DNA from: Purshia tridentata
Taxonomy: Eukaryota > Streptophyta > Magnoliopsida > Rosales > Rosaceae
Assembly: GCA_003254885.1 (NCBI GenBank)
Contig: QANT01002263.1
Location: 1-64,000, forward strand
Reading direction: 5' to 3'
DNA length: 64,000 bases
The translations under genes and the position numbers were made by a program. The notes beneath the pieces were generated by a model. It searched no databases. It was given only the letters and a program-made list of their open reading frames with translations, and was not told the DNA's origin. Below, piece after piece: positions 49,055 to 60,378 of this stretch (the stretch's first letter is position 1; each line of letters opens with the position of its first letter).

Positions 49055-51630
49055 CTAGATCGAGTACCCTAGGAATTTAGGTTTTGCGGATGCAGTATGA
49101 AAATCTCCGGCACCCCAACCCATGCTTTCTTGCATGACCAACACATTCACCATCCCCGCACAGAAATCAGAGGAAGCAAGCATGTCGCCAACCACACCCA
49201 GCTCTGCATTCTCCATGAAGTCCGCCATTTCTTCGTCCCTCACCGACATTGCTTTGTGTCGCCGCCCCACCATCACAAGGTCGTAATTTCCCTGCAAATT
49301 GCTAATGCCGTCCATAACATGCTCACCGTCCTCCACCTCTATGTCGCTCCAATCCAACCGAGGGTTCCCGGTGTTCCTTAGCCTAAACTCGTCGACCAAC
49401 GCCTCGTCCAGCTTGGCCTCCTCCTCCTCGGTTCCCTTTGCTTTATTCGTCAAGGTGAACCTGAACACCCTCATAACCACCTCCGGGTTGTCCGACATTC
49501 GCGTCGCGTAGGCTAACACCTCGCGATCGTCGGGCCCACCAATAAAAAAAACCCCAACGTTAATATTGGCGGAGGATTTGGTAGCCGACAGGCCAGAAGA
49601 TAAGCCTCTGTCAATAAGTATACCAACCGTACAAGGGGAATATGACTGTACATTGACATTGATCTGGCGGATGGCGGTGGTCATAGTGGTGGGGCCAAAC
49701 ATGCGCTGGTGGTTTTCATGGAATGGTATGATAATGAGAGGAATGAGCTTGTCGTTGGCGAGACGGCAAATGGTCTCGTGCATGCTTCTATAAGGCGCGA
49801 TCATGGTGGAGGCTTGGATTATGACCGACCCTTTGCAGTTTTTGGAGTAATTCTCCAAGACTTGCATCATGTGATCGGTGGGTGATGATGAGTTTGTGTT
49901 TCTCTGCTTTTTGAGAGAGACTAAATGCGGTGTAAGATGGCCAACTAGCTCCACTGCGCGGATGATGTAGGCGCAAATGGGGCTTGCCTCTGTTGGGTTT
50001 GAGGCTTTCAGAAGGGCGATGATGTTGTGCACACTTTCTTCGTTGTGCACGCAGCAAAGAATGCGAAGCATTTCAGAGTCACTTGACAGTGATTGCAAGT
50101 TTCTCACGCTACTTGGTCTCACTCGTAGTTGAAGCTTGTATGAGAAATGAACCAACGATGTTGCTATCATGGTCAATGCCAGTGAAGACAACACGATTTG
50201 AGCAAAACATTGTTCATCTATTACCTACATATATCCAAATCAATACGTACTATCACTGCTCTAATTTTGTGAATAAAATACCATTAAACAAAAAGCTAGC
50301 GGGTGTCTTATTAATTAATTACCTTAGTGATCCTCCATCGATTGTAAGTGATAAGCTCTACTATACCCTTGAAACTCATGATCACGCCGAGCATGAGACT
50401 GTTTTTAAACCTAATTTTGCAGAACAATCCAGCCGCTGTAATGCCCATAACCTTTGCCATATATGTGGCAACAAGTAAAAGTTCAAGTTTGGTAAAACTG
50501 TTCCAATTGCGAATTGAATATACATCTAAGTGGAAGCCAACACGAAAAAAGAACACTGGCATAAGAAATTCGGAGACTAAGAATTCGGTCTTGTGTACTA
50601 TTGTTGCACCAAGAGGCGGTCCATTTGGTATGACTAAACCCAGAATTATACCACCAATGGCGGGCTTTGTGCCTATGGCGTCAGAGATAAATGCCATGAC
50701 CAGAACAAAAGCTTGTATTCCAACTACATAACATTCCTTTACTTCTTGTCCTTGAGTAGTACTTGTTGTGTTGGCAATAAATTGTATAACTGGTCGTACG
50801 ACAAAGAGGATGAAACATATCAAGCCCAAATAGGCAAGCACAGCCCCAAACATTTGGCTTCTCATAATTTGTACCCTCAATATGAATGAAAAAGTCATGA
50901 CGGACCATGCAATGACATCGTTGATGAGTCCACAGGACATGGCAATTTGACCCAACTCAGAAGTCATGAGGTTGAGTTCATCCAAGGTCTGAGCTATGAC
51001 CGACAAATAAGTAGAAGAAAAAGAAAACGAAGCATAGAACCAAAAGAATCCTCCATGTTTCATTCCCTGAATGTTGTTGGCTAATGGGTGAAAAGTTAAG
51101 CTTACAGCCCAAGGAATAATCAGCCCCGATAGACCAATCTTCCAAGCATTCTTTGCCGTCCTTCTGAACATGGATAAGTCAATTTTCACTGCAGTTAGGA
51201 AAAAGGAGTATACTACTCCCATATTGGCTATTGTGTCAAACAATGGAAATTCTTTTCCTCCATATAGCAAGTTATTTTTTATTGCCTGATGCTGTCCTAG
51301 AACAGAGGGCCCCCAGATAATGCCAGCCTGAAAAAATCAAACAACAATATTATAGACCAATATATATCGATTTAATTTAAACCTATATATGCATATATAT
51401 ATATATACCAGAAGATTGCAGACGTATTTAGTTTGTCCCAGAGGCTTCAGAAACGAATAAAGCCCTTCAGAAGTAACAACGATTAGGACGATTTGAGCCA
51501 TCACTAGAGAATATGGAAAATCTAAAGGGTTATTTTGTAACCACATCCCTTTGGAGAAGGTAGGCTGAAAAGGTATACAAAGCGTTTCTTCATCTCCCTG
51601 CATGCGCGATTGGCTACTGTTTGTAGCCAT
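49055..51630 (-). CDS. Cation/H+ antiporter, CHX family, copy 3
   Basis: Exons 51409-51630, 50323-51327 and 49055-50224 join in phase to 798 residues, from the ATG at 51628-51630. The layout is that of copy 2: KGMWLQNNPLDFPYSLVMAQ, AGIIWGPSVLGQHQ, PNGPPLGATIV, then the USP-like C-terminal domain (VGVFFIGGPDDREVLAYATRM). The ion-site pair is Asn-Asp (Asp211 in CGLINDVIAW). In the loop after PVFFFRVG, copies 2 and 4 have Leu-Lys but this copy has Phe-His (GFHLDV), a local change worth noting. Its promoter region is homologous to those of copy 2 and the pseudo-exon. Confidence 0.92.
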
Positions 51631-52587
51631 TTTTCTGTGCGTAACGTACGTACGTACCTCTAATTAACCTTAGTTACGAATGATTCATCAACTAGCTTGT
51701 GAAATAGTAGTATTTCTAGGTTCTAAATTTGAATCTCCCTTCTTAGATAATAAAAATTTTTAATTATGAATCATCCAACAGATTGAAAAGGAAATTCAAC
51801 ATTAATAAGACCTCAAAAACAGATTGAAAATGATGGTTATGCGTGCGCGGGTAAGAGGCATTGTCAGGTTGCAATTGCACGGGTAAGAGACGCTGTCAGA
51901 GTGCACTTGTTGTTGTCAAACTACTAGAACCAATACAAGGACGGGCAGCTGCCAGCTTTAATACTTAATAGAAGGGTTGGATCATCAAACACAAACACTC
52001 GAACAGAAATTAAGGAGTTGGTATTTAAGTTGTTAACTGATCGATTTCAGTTTATTGTAACAGATTTATTAGTTACAAGTCAGTTATTGATGAGCTGGAG
52101 TTAATTGGCTTTAGGTCGATCTATAATCTGGTTTTTTGTATAAATACATGATTGTAATCTTGAATTATTGTCATAACTAGCCAAAAGAAAAAAATATATT
52201 TGAATTATTATCAATGAAAAGCATTTCTAGCTTGTTTATGGTATCACGCTGACATATTGCGATGTGACTAGCTTGCATATAATCTTGTTGATCTTTTTTA
52301 TCATGCATACTAGTACAAAACCACGGATTGGGTATATCGACCAAGGGACGGATTCAATCAATCTGGTCTTTCAAATGTAAAAACAATTAACTTAATTATT
52401 TTCGACTTTCATAGCAATCTAAATTATGTTAAAATTGACTATCATTATATTCCTGAACTTGTAACTAACGAAAAAGTCATAACTGGATGGGAAATTTGTA
52501 TTATATTCACTATACAGGACTCTATCTTATGTTCTAAATGTAAAAATAAGTGAGAATTAACAAGCATGATTTAATTACTGCCTGAAA

Positions 52588-53100
52588 AATGCTTGAGTCC
52601 TCAAGCTTGAGGACCAACCTTGTCCTTAAATCTGCTAAAAGTCATAATTCCGCCGTGCCGGTTCAAAATCGGAACCGTTCAATTTTTAGATTACCTAATA
52701 AAGATCACCTCTACAAAAAATCAACTCAATCGGAAATTGTTTAGTTGTACAANGACCAACCTTGTCCTTAAATCTGCCAAAAGTCATAATTCCGCCGTGC
52801 CGGTTTAAAATCGGAACCGTTCAATTTTTAGATTACCTAATAAAGATCACCTCTACAAAAAATCAACTCAATCGGAAATTGTTTAGTTGTACAATTGTTA
52901 ACGAATAAATATAAGGTCATAGTTAAAAAACCAAACCATGTATCTATTGGTTAACAGTTAATACAATCAAACGATTTCCAATTGAGTTGATTTTTTCCAG
53001 AAATGATCTTTATTAAGTGATCTAAAAATTAAACGGTTTTAATCTTAAGCCGGCATGACTGAATTATGATTTTTGGTGGGCTTGAACACTCAAGTATTGT
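52588..53100. mobile_element. Foldback MITE with long inverted arms
   Basis: The left arm from AATGCTTGAG (52589) through GTCATAATTCCGCCGTGCCGG and AATCAACTCAATCGG to GTTAAC (about 52900) is matched in inverse order by the right arm from GGTTAACAG (about 52951) through CCAATTGAGTTGA and CCGGCATGACTGAATTATGA to CACTCAAGTATTG (53086-53098). Arms are about 85% alike by eye. There is no coding sequence. The left arm is artificially lengthened by the direct repeat around the single N at 52753, so the true element is about 370 bp. Confidence 0.75.
52612..52894. repeat. Direct 141-bp repeat around a single N (assembly join)
   Basis: 52612-52752 and 52754-52894 are identical except for two bases by eye, and are separated by exactly one N. 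This is what an unmerged overlap of two contigs, or two haplotypes, looks like. It should not be read as a biological tandem repeat. Confidence 0.85.
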
Positions 53101-53374
53101 CCTTAGTGCCCCTAGTATATTAGTTTTACGTACTCCAGAATATTTAGATGTATAAACACTGGCATAAAAGAAGGAAAACAAGCTAACATGTAAAACCCAA
53201 GTCATTCTTTACAAGACTAGCTCTAGCTCATGAGCCCTTGCTCCTCTAGCTATCTAGTACTTTCTACTATATATATATATATATACATTGCCAAAATTAA
53301 TTTTGGCTTATATAACACAGATTCTACATATATGAAATGGGATTCCCCATCTTCGTTAGAGTAAGAATTAACCC

Positions 53375-56059
53375 TTACCCATGAAACTTAAATCTACTAT
53401 CCGATTTTGTGGATTTTGTGGAGTTACTACGAAAAGCTCCACTACTCAATTGCCTGCTTTCTTGCAAAACCAACACATTCACCATCCCACCACAGAAATC
53501 CGAGGAAGCAAGCATGTCGCCAATCACCCCCAGTTCGATATTCTGCACAAAATCCGCCATTTCTTCGTCCCTCAACGACATTTCGGTGTGTCGCCGCCCG
53601 GCCAAAACAAGGTCATAATCCCCCTGCGAGTTCCTAATGGCATCCATAACCGCTACACCATCATCCACCTCGATTTCCCGCCAATTCACGCACTCGTTCC
53701 CAACGTTCTTCAGCTTAAACTCTTCCACCAACGACTCGTCCAGCCGCTCCTCCTCGTACCCATCCTCCTCCATTTTGCTCTGCAAGATGATGATCCTAAA
53801 CACCGTTATGCACACGTCGGGGTTTCCCGACATGCGTGCAGCGTAGGCCAAAGCCTCCCGGTCGTCGGGCCCACCAATGAAAAACACCGCCACATTGTAC
53901 GAGAAGTGGGCCATGCTCAACCGACCAGACAAGCCTCGTTCAACTAGGATCCCAACCGTACACGGAGATTTTGCCTGCATGTTCATGTTGAATTGGCGCA
54001 CCCCTGCGCGGACATTCGAGCCGAGCAAGCACTGGTGGTTGTCGTGGAATGGCAAGATGATCAACGGTGTCAAACTGTCCTCCGCTAAACGACAAACCGT
54101 CTCGTGCATGTTTTTGTATGGGGCGATCATACTGAACGACTGGACCGCCACCGGCCCTCTCGAGTTCTTGGAGTAATTCCAGAAGGCTCGCATCATTTGA
54201 TGGGTGGGTGAGTTCGTGTGCTCCAACTTCTTCCTCTCCTTCTTGTAAGGGACGAGCAGCGCCGAGTCTCGGCCGATCAGCTCGACGGCGTGGATGACGT
54301 AGGCGCAAATGGGGCTTTCTTGTGTCGGATTTGAGGCTTCCAGGAGGGAGGTTATGTTGCGGACACTTTCTTTGTTGTGGACACAACAAAGAATGCAGAG
54401 TTCGGAGTTGCTTTCGAGAGATTGGATGCTTTTGCGGAGTGAATATATGGGTGTTGGTCCGATTCGGACATGAGGCTTGTATGCGAATCGTATGATTGGT
54501 GTTACAACCATGGTCAGCAGCAGCATAGAAAACACCATTTGACTAAAACATTGTTCATCTAACAGCTGCGCGCAGTTAATATAAATACATTAATTAGGAT
54601 CGATAAAAATGTACCTACTTATGTTGCAAGATTGTGAATCGATCAGTATTATTAATTATGTTAACAATGTTATGTTGAGTATTGAATATTGATGGAGTAT
54701 ATATATATGAAATAAAGAAACAGGAAAAAAGAATAAAATTACCTGAAAGCGAAAGTAGAGACCAAAAAGGAGAAGATCTATCGTACCCTTGATATTCATG
54801 AGCAAGCCAAGCAAAAGACTATTTTTGAACCCAATTTTGCTGAACCATGCAGCGACTGTAACTGCTAAAATCTTAGCAGTATATGTGAGAACAATGATCA
54901 TCTGAAGCTTCACAAAACTCTTCCAATCCGTAATCGAATACAAGTTTGTTTTTAAGCCTATGCGAAAGAAGAAGACTGGAAGAAAAACTTCCGAGACCAA
55001 CAATTCCATCTTGGTAATTAATGCCGCACCAAGAGGCGGTCCATTTGGTATGACTAACCCTAGAACTATAGGACCAATAAGGGAGGTTGCGCCTAAAATG
55101 TCAGAGATAAAGGCTATGACTAGAACCCCAAGTAGTATTGCCACCACATAACTCTCCTTCATTTCTTTTCCTTCTGGTGTGTTCTTCAAAATTACGAGTA
55201 TCAGTGGCCGTATGAAATACACACACGTAACTACAATTGCCAGTAGAGAAAAAAATGTGAATACCGCGTTTCTTGTTTCTTTCATAACTAGGATTTCGAT
55301 GGTCGAGGTCATCCATTGGATGGCCTCGGTGATAAAAGAAGACGACATGGCGAGTTGGCCCAACTCGGAAGTCGTGAGGTTAAGATCGTCCAACGCCTGA
55401 GCCACGACGGGAAAATATGTGAAGGAAATAGTGGACACAGAAAAGAAGTGGGCGACTGATCCGCCTTTGAGCCCAGAAATGGTCTGGCCCACCATTAAAG
55501 TCAGGCCCTGGCTTACTGCCAAAGAGAAGAGGAACCCCGGAAGACTAATCTTCCAAGTATTCTTTGCCGTCCTCCTCATCATGTGTGTATCGAATTTCAC
55601 TGCCACAATGAACATTGAGTATATGGCGCCCAGCATAGCCATTGACTCAAACATTGGAGCCTCTTTTGCTCTCGTTAGTCTCTCCCTCACTTCCTTGCGG
55701 TGTCCTAGCATAGATGGCCCCAAGATAAGCCCACCCTGAAAAAACACTTTAAATTTTGACACATGATTGATAATACCCAAAATTAAGAAACAACACGAAA
55801 AAAAATATATGAGTATTTTGAGAAGCATATATATATATACCAGGAGATTGCAGACAAATTTGGTTTGTCCAATAGACCCGAGAAATGAATAAAGAATTCG
55901 GGAAGTAAGAACAACAATGATGATTTGGGCAAGCATTAAAGGATATGGATGATCCAATGGGTTTCCTCCTAAAAAAATGCCTCTGGAGTTGATGGGCTCG
56001 AGTGGTCCACAAAGCGATTCTTGATCGCCTCCTAAATTTTTTATTGAGCCAGTGGCCAT
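53375..56059 (-). CDS. Cation/H+ antiporter, CHX family, copy 4
   Basis: Exons 55841-56059, 54743-55735 and 53375-54565 join in phase to 800 residues. The ATG at 56057-56059 is the first in frame; a short uORF (ATG ATG TGG CAT TGA) lies at about 56098-56112. The layout is as in copies 2 and 3: GIFLGGNPLDHPYPLMLAQ, GGLILGPSMLGHRKE, PNGPPLGAALI, VFFFRIGLKTNL, and a USP-like C-terminal half (VAVFFIGGPDDREALAYAARM). At the ion-site position the pair is Thr-Glu (Glu210, in SSFITEAIQW) instead of Asn-Asp. Intron 1 (55736-55840, 105 bp) is a multiple of three without a stop, so retaining it would add 35 hydrophobic residues. This is the most divergent member of the array. Confidence 0.9.
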
Positions 56060-57736
56060 TTTTGTACCTTCCAACTTGATGCAGGCAATGTTATTAATCC
56101 TCAATGCCACATCATAAAACAAGTGTTAGAGGAGTCTCGTCCCAATATTAATTGGTGATGGGATAATTCATAGGGTATGAATCGTAATATCAACCCTATG
56201 AATCATCCAAACACACCAAAAGTTAAATTCAGGATGAAAAAGATGACCACCACTGCGGCTAAGCGTTTGAATGTTATGTGAAGTTCTTGAACAGATAGCA
56301 TAATCGAAATTGAAAATGTGGTGATGTTTGGAGCCTGAATTTGGAGGTGCTGTTAAAATCGTTGTGGAAGGGACGGTTATCATTTTATGACAAATTGTGG
56401 CAAATTTCATCCGCAAGAAAAATGGTATCACAAATAGTGTTTTAAGTAGATTTAAATAGAATGTTAAAAAAAATTTAACAAAAAAGAAAATATAAATTGA
56501 CCCAAGTAGACTTGAATTTTGATAATATAGTCACATTGATCGCATTGAAATAATCACAGAAATACCAAATAAATCAAGAAATAATTAGTATTATATAAAT
56601 ATAAATTTTTCGACGCCTTCAATACAACTATACTCTTGGCAAGCATATCATGCATAAAGCTAGACACTCGTTATTATTTTTTTGTCTCATCCTCCATTTG
56701 ACCGAGCCAACAACAACCATATATATATATATATATATGTTAACCCCCTCCAGTACTCTTAAATATGTTAAGAGCAAAAAATCAATATAGAATAGAATAG
56801 AGAAGGTGTCAAATGAGGCTACGAATCTCACTTTCCAACACTCCACCCTCCAGCTTCCATCTCATGACACATTCGCTTTTGTGGCTCTCCTTTGTACACC
56901 AAAAATTGAATAATGTCATCGGTGACATAAGCCTAGGCGTACATTAAAAGGCTATAGTTGGCTGCCCTACATGTGACACGTGGTGCACATGCAAGGCTGG
57001 CCGGTGTATGATTCTGTTGACTGGGACGACAAAATATTCTGACCGAACAAGGGAGACATATTTGTTTTTTGCTTTTTTGGTGACAGAGATTGCTTTATTT
57101 TGCATATATCGCACTAATAATTACATGATGTGAGTAGGATATTACAAATTAAGATATTATTGTCTTAAATTGGAGGCCTTTATTAAAGGGAAAAGATTTT
57201 GGGCCTATGGTTATGCTTTAATTTGTGCCTCAATCTTATATGGCAAAATTAATTCGATACATCACTATTTAATTTTTTTATTAATTATACACATCACTAT
57301 TTGTATATAATATCAATTTATAATAATTTTATTAAAGTACTATCTTACTCATCACAAATCCTATTGATAACAGAGTTCAAAATTATATCCTATTTTGTAA
57401 GTTTGGAGGTGTTTTCATCGTTTTTAGAATATTAGATTCATTCATAAGGGGCAATTAAGAAGAAGATGGAAATTGGAAAATTTAGTTGATTGGTTCTGAT
57501 GGTATATGCTGGTGTTGTATTTGTTGGTTTGCCGGTCAATGGCTTTCTTGACCAAAAACTAAAGTTTTGTCATGAATGGCTTGATCTAGGAAAACGTACT
57601 GGGTTAAAATACCTTAATTTAGACATGCGAATGCCATAATAATGTTAAAAATTTTTGTTATATGTGAATATCTGTTTGAAAGAAAAAGAAGAGCTTTTAA
57701 TTTCTTGCGCGTTAAGAACAAAAAAAAAAAAAAAAA

Positions 57737-57781
57737 CTCCTAGTTATGAATATCNAAAAAACACTCCTAGTTATGAATATC
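57737..57781. repeat. Short direct repeat around a single N (assembly join)
   Basis: The 18 bases CTCCTAGTTATGAATATC occur at 57737-57754 and again at 57764-57781, each preceded by an A run, with one N at 57755 between. Same artefact pattern as at 52753. Confidence 0.8.
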
Positions 57782-58793
57782 AACTTGCACCTCCATTTTC
57801 ACCATCTGCCCCAACATACTTGTCTACTATCTATTGTTCAAAAGCTACCCCTGTAAACTCGAATTCCAATTCTATGAAAACTTAAATTCGTTCAGAAGCT
57901 ACTCAGCATCCCTCTTCCAACGGGGGTAGAATCTCTAGATACCTTTCTCCTAATTTTTCTAACACAAGTAGAAATTCATAAAAGTAATTGTGATTATAAA
58001 AGATGTAGTAACTTTTAGGGTTTTAAATTGGGGCTCAGTTTCTTTAAAAGATAATTATTTTTTATGACGAATCTATGGTAATGAAATCTTTAGAACAATT
58101 TTGGGATTTAACTTTTCATGAACCTGCAATGATGAAATTATTAAAAGAATATTGGGGCTCAACTTCATACCAACTTGCCGTAATGAAAAATTTTCAATTA
58201 ATTATTTTTCTCTGTGGATAAAGTTTTGTGTATTTTTTTTCAAAGATATCATTACTTTAAGTTTTTCTAATTTGGGGATGAATTTTTTCAACCTTATTCT
58301 TTTGTAATTTAATTTTAATTTTGTAAGATTTTTAAAAAGGGTAGACAAGTCTTTAAAAAACTTATGTGGCAAATAATTATGAAATTTAATTAACAAAATT
58401 AACTATTTTAATTGACATGAAAAATCCATGTCATTGAGACGCATTTTTTTGAGATACCCTAGCACTCCCCTTATTCAAATAGAGTCCCGAGGCAGCTGTC
58501 ATACAGGCTCCCCTTGATTTGGGCCAATTCCGGCAGCACAAGAAATCTTATAAAATTAAAATAAATAATTATTAAGTACTTTTAAAATTTGTCTACATAA
58601 AATAATTAACATAATGTTTTTAATGTTAAAATGTCCACATATTTTTTATCTAATTTTAAATTATTTCACTTTATAAAAGTAATAGCATTTTTGTAAGAAC
58701 GAGTAATCAGTTTACTAACTTTCTTTTTCATGTTGTGAAAAATTGGAAGTTCGAAGCTCTTTTATTGAAAAAAATGTGAGCGTTTTTTTTTTT

Positions 58794-58862
58794 NNNNNNN
58801 NNNNNNNNNNNNNNNNNNNNNNNNNNNNNNNNNNNNNNNNNNNNNNNNNNNNNNNNNNNNNN
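58794..58862. other. Assembly gap (69 N)
   Basis: The gap is bordered by a T run on the left and a 24-base A run on the right. The flanks could have been hard to sequence because of these homopolymers. Confidence 0.95.
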
Positions 58863-59158
58863 AAAAAAAAAAAAAAAAAAAAAAAAGCGTGTTTCTTTTC
58901 TCTTTTTCTAGGGTAATTACTTTTTTTTAATTTCAGTATACAATAAGAAAAAGATATACAAAGTATACAAATTACAAAGCGTGTATTTTTTCATTATTTT
59001 TCAAAAAGAAAGGCACACATCAAGAAAGGATTATTAGTTGACCAGTGGCACGACCGCAATTTTCATAAATTTGCCCGGACAAAACAGGAAAATAAAATTG
59101 GACTAGACAATAAAGTTACTTCAGCAGCAAGAAGGCGACGAGTAACTCGAGCGTTTCG

Positions 59159-59290
59159 GGAAGGTTCGGGTGCCACGTGCTGGAAGGTTCGGCACCAAGG
59201 CGCCACGAGGCGACTAGAAAATCGCCACGTCATCGTTATCCATAGGCCGCAGATTTAAGTATCAGAAATATCTAGAGAAGGCTATAAATA
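59159..59290 (+). promoter_or_regulatory. DREB2 promoter: heat-shock-like, ABRE/G-box and TATA elements
   Basis: Two GAAGGTTC palindromes (59160-59167 and 59183-59190) match a GAAnnTTC heat-shock half-site pair, spaced 23 bases apart, with a CACGTG G-box (59174-59179) between them. A second ABRE-like CCACGTCA lies at 59225-59232. TATAAATA at 59283-59290 is a good TATA box, placing the transcript start near 59315. DREB2A genes are known to respond to heat and ABA/drought, so these sites make sense, but they are motif matches. Confidence 0.55.
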
Positions 59291-59537
59291 TCTATCACAG
59301 CTCACAAATCGAAAGATTTCTGGATTCGCTTATTAGCTTCATAGCTTAAAAGACTAAAGCTTTTACCAAACATCAAAACCACAACCTCTCTCTGAAACCA
59401 ACATACCGAAAACACACTACCAGCATAAAATCGAACCGAGCAAGAAAGAGACTGAAACATCCTAGCCGCGTCTGAGAGTATCGCTTTGATTGGAAGGGGA
59501 AGACTGCGATTTCAATCGGAAGGTTTCTTGGTTTGGC

Positions 59538-60378
59538 ATGTCGATGCAAACGATTCAGAGGTTAGTTGGATTTTCGAGTTTTGTTTTTCTTTTCTTTGTT
59601 GGTAATTTAATTTTTTGTTGGCTTTCTTGGTTTGGGTGTCTTGTTTAACTTGGTAACTTGGGTACTGGGGAAAGGGTGTGTATTTGTTAGTAATTTGGGT
59701 TTGTTTGGGATTTAGGAAATTGAAATCTGAGTTTTTGAGTAATTGGGTTTTTCGAATTAGGGTTTTCTATTTTTTTATGAATTGGGTATTTTCTTATAGC
59801 TAACAATTGGGGATTTTTAGAGGCCAAAAAAAAAAAAAAAAACAATTGGGGATTTTTATGCCGCTGGGTTTTCTTGCTTGGTTTGTACCTTTTAATTTTT
59901 ATTCTGTGACCCAAAAAAGTAAGTGCATTTTTCCCTTCTCTCCTGGAAATTTTGGGCTCAGAATTTTTTTTAAATATTATTTGATTACTTGGGTGGGAAG
60001 TAAATACTTGTCCTAATCCACTAAGGACAACTTTTTATGTGTACTTCGGCCCCAAGAAAGCTCTGAGTCTCGTGCAAATTTGATTTGGTTTATTTGGGCA
60101 TGCCTCTATATACAACCGCTTTTAGGCGGGATTTGTGTGATTGTGACTTGTTTTTCTCGAGTAATTCCAGAATTTTTCTGTGCCCTATTTCAGTTCTTAA
60201 TAGAAATTTGCTTCCATATCTTACTGCAGATTTTGAAAGTCTCGTTATAGGAGTAACGTTGGATCTATTTGTTGAATTGGGAAGAGTACCTTATAGCAGT
60301 TTTCACTAGTTACTGAAAGGCGCTTGTCGAAGTATTATTCAGTTTGTGTACAGATTGGTGAGGAATGGGTGCGTATAA
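59538..60378 (+). promoter_or_regulatory. DREB2 5'-UTR intron with an overlapping uORF
   Basis: A probable 5'-UTR intron runs 59561-60353 (CAGAG|GTTAGT, TGTGTACAG|ATT). After splicing, an upstream ATG at 59538 opens 15 codons: 59538-59560 joined to 60354-60375, with stop TAA at 60376-60378. This uORF is out of frame and overlaps the main ATG (60365-60367). The main ATG has a better context (G at -3 and +4) than the upstream one (G at -3, T at +4). Confidence 0.5.

Larger units (their letters stand above)
51631..53374. other. CHX copy 3 promoter and a foldback element
   Basis: The first 700 bp are the upstream region of copy 3, with the conserved block at 52034-52096 and a TATTTATAC-like TATA candidate on the minus strand near 52140. 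The rest holds the foldback element (52588-53100) and a short (AT)n at about 53268-53285. The 3' UTR of copy 4 adjoins 53374. Confidence 0.55.
56060..59282. other. CHX copy 4 upstream region, AT-rich spacer and assembly gap
   Basis: AT-rich DNA with an (AT)n tract at about 56720, a single-N join at 57755 and a 69-base N gap at 58794-58862. The far end (59100-59282) is the GC-richer promoter of DREB2. No credible exon was seen; the frames at 57655 and 58202 are low-complexity. Confidence 0.5.

Noticed and set aside
53381-53947. 188-residue plus-strand open frame inside CHX copy 4
   Set aside because: Antisense to the USP-like C-terminal domain; a shadow frame.
58794-58862. T run and A run around the N gap as a giant hairpin
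   Set aside because: Homopolymers beside an assembly gap are an expected failure point; the unknown bases prevent any claim.
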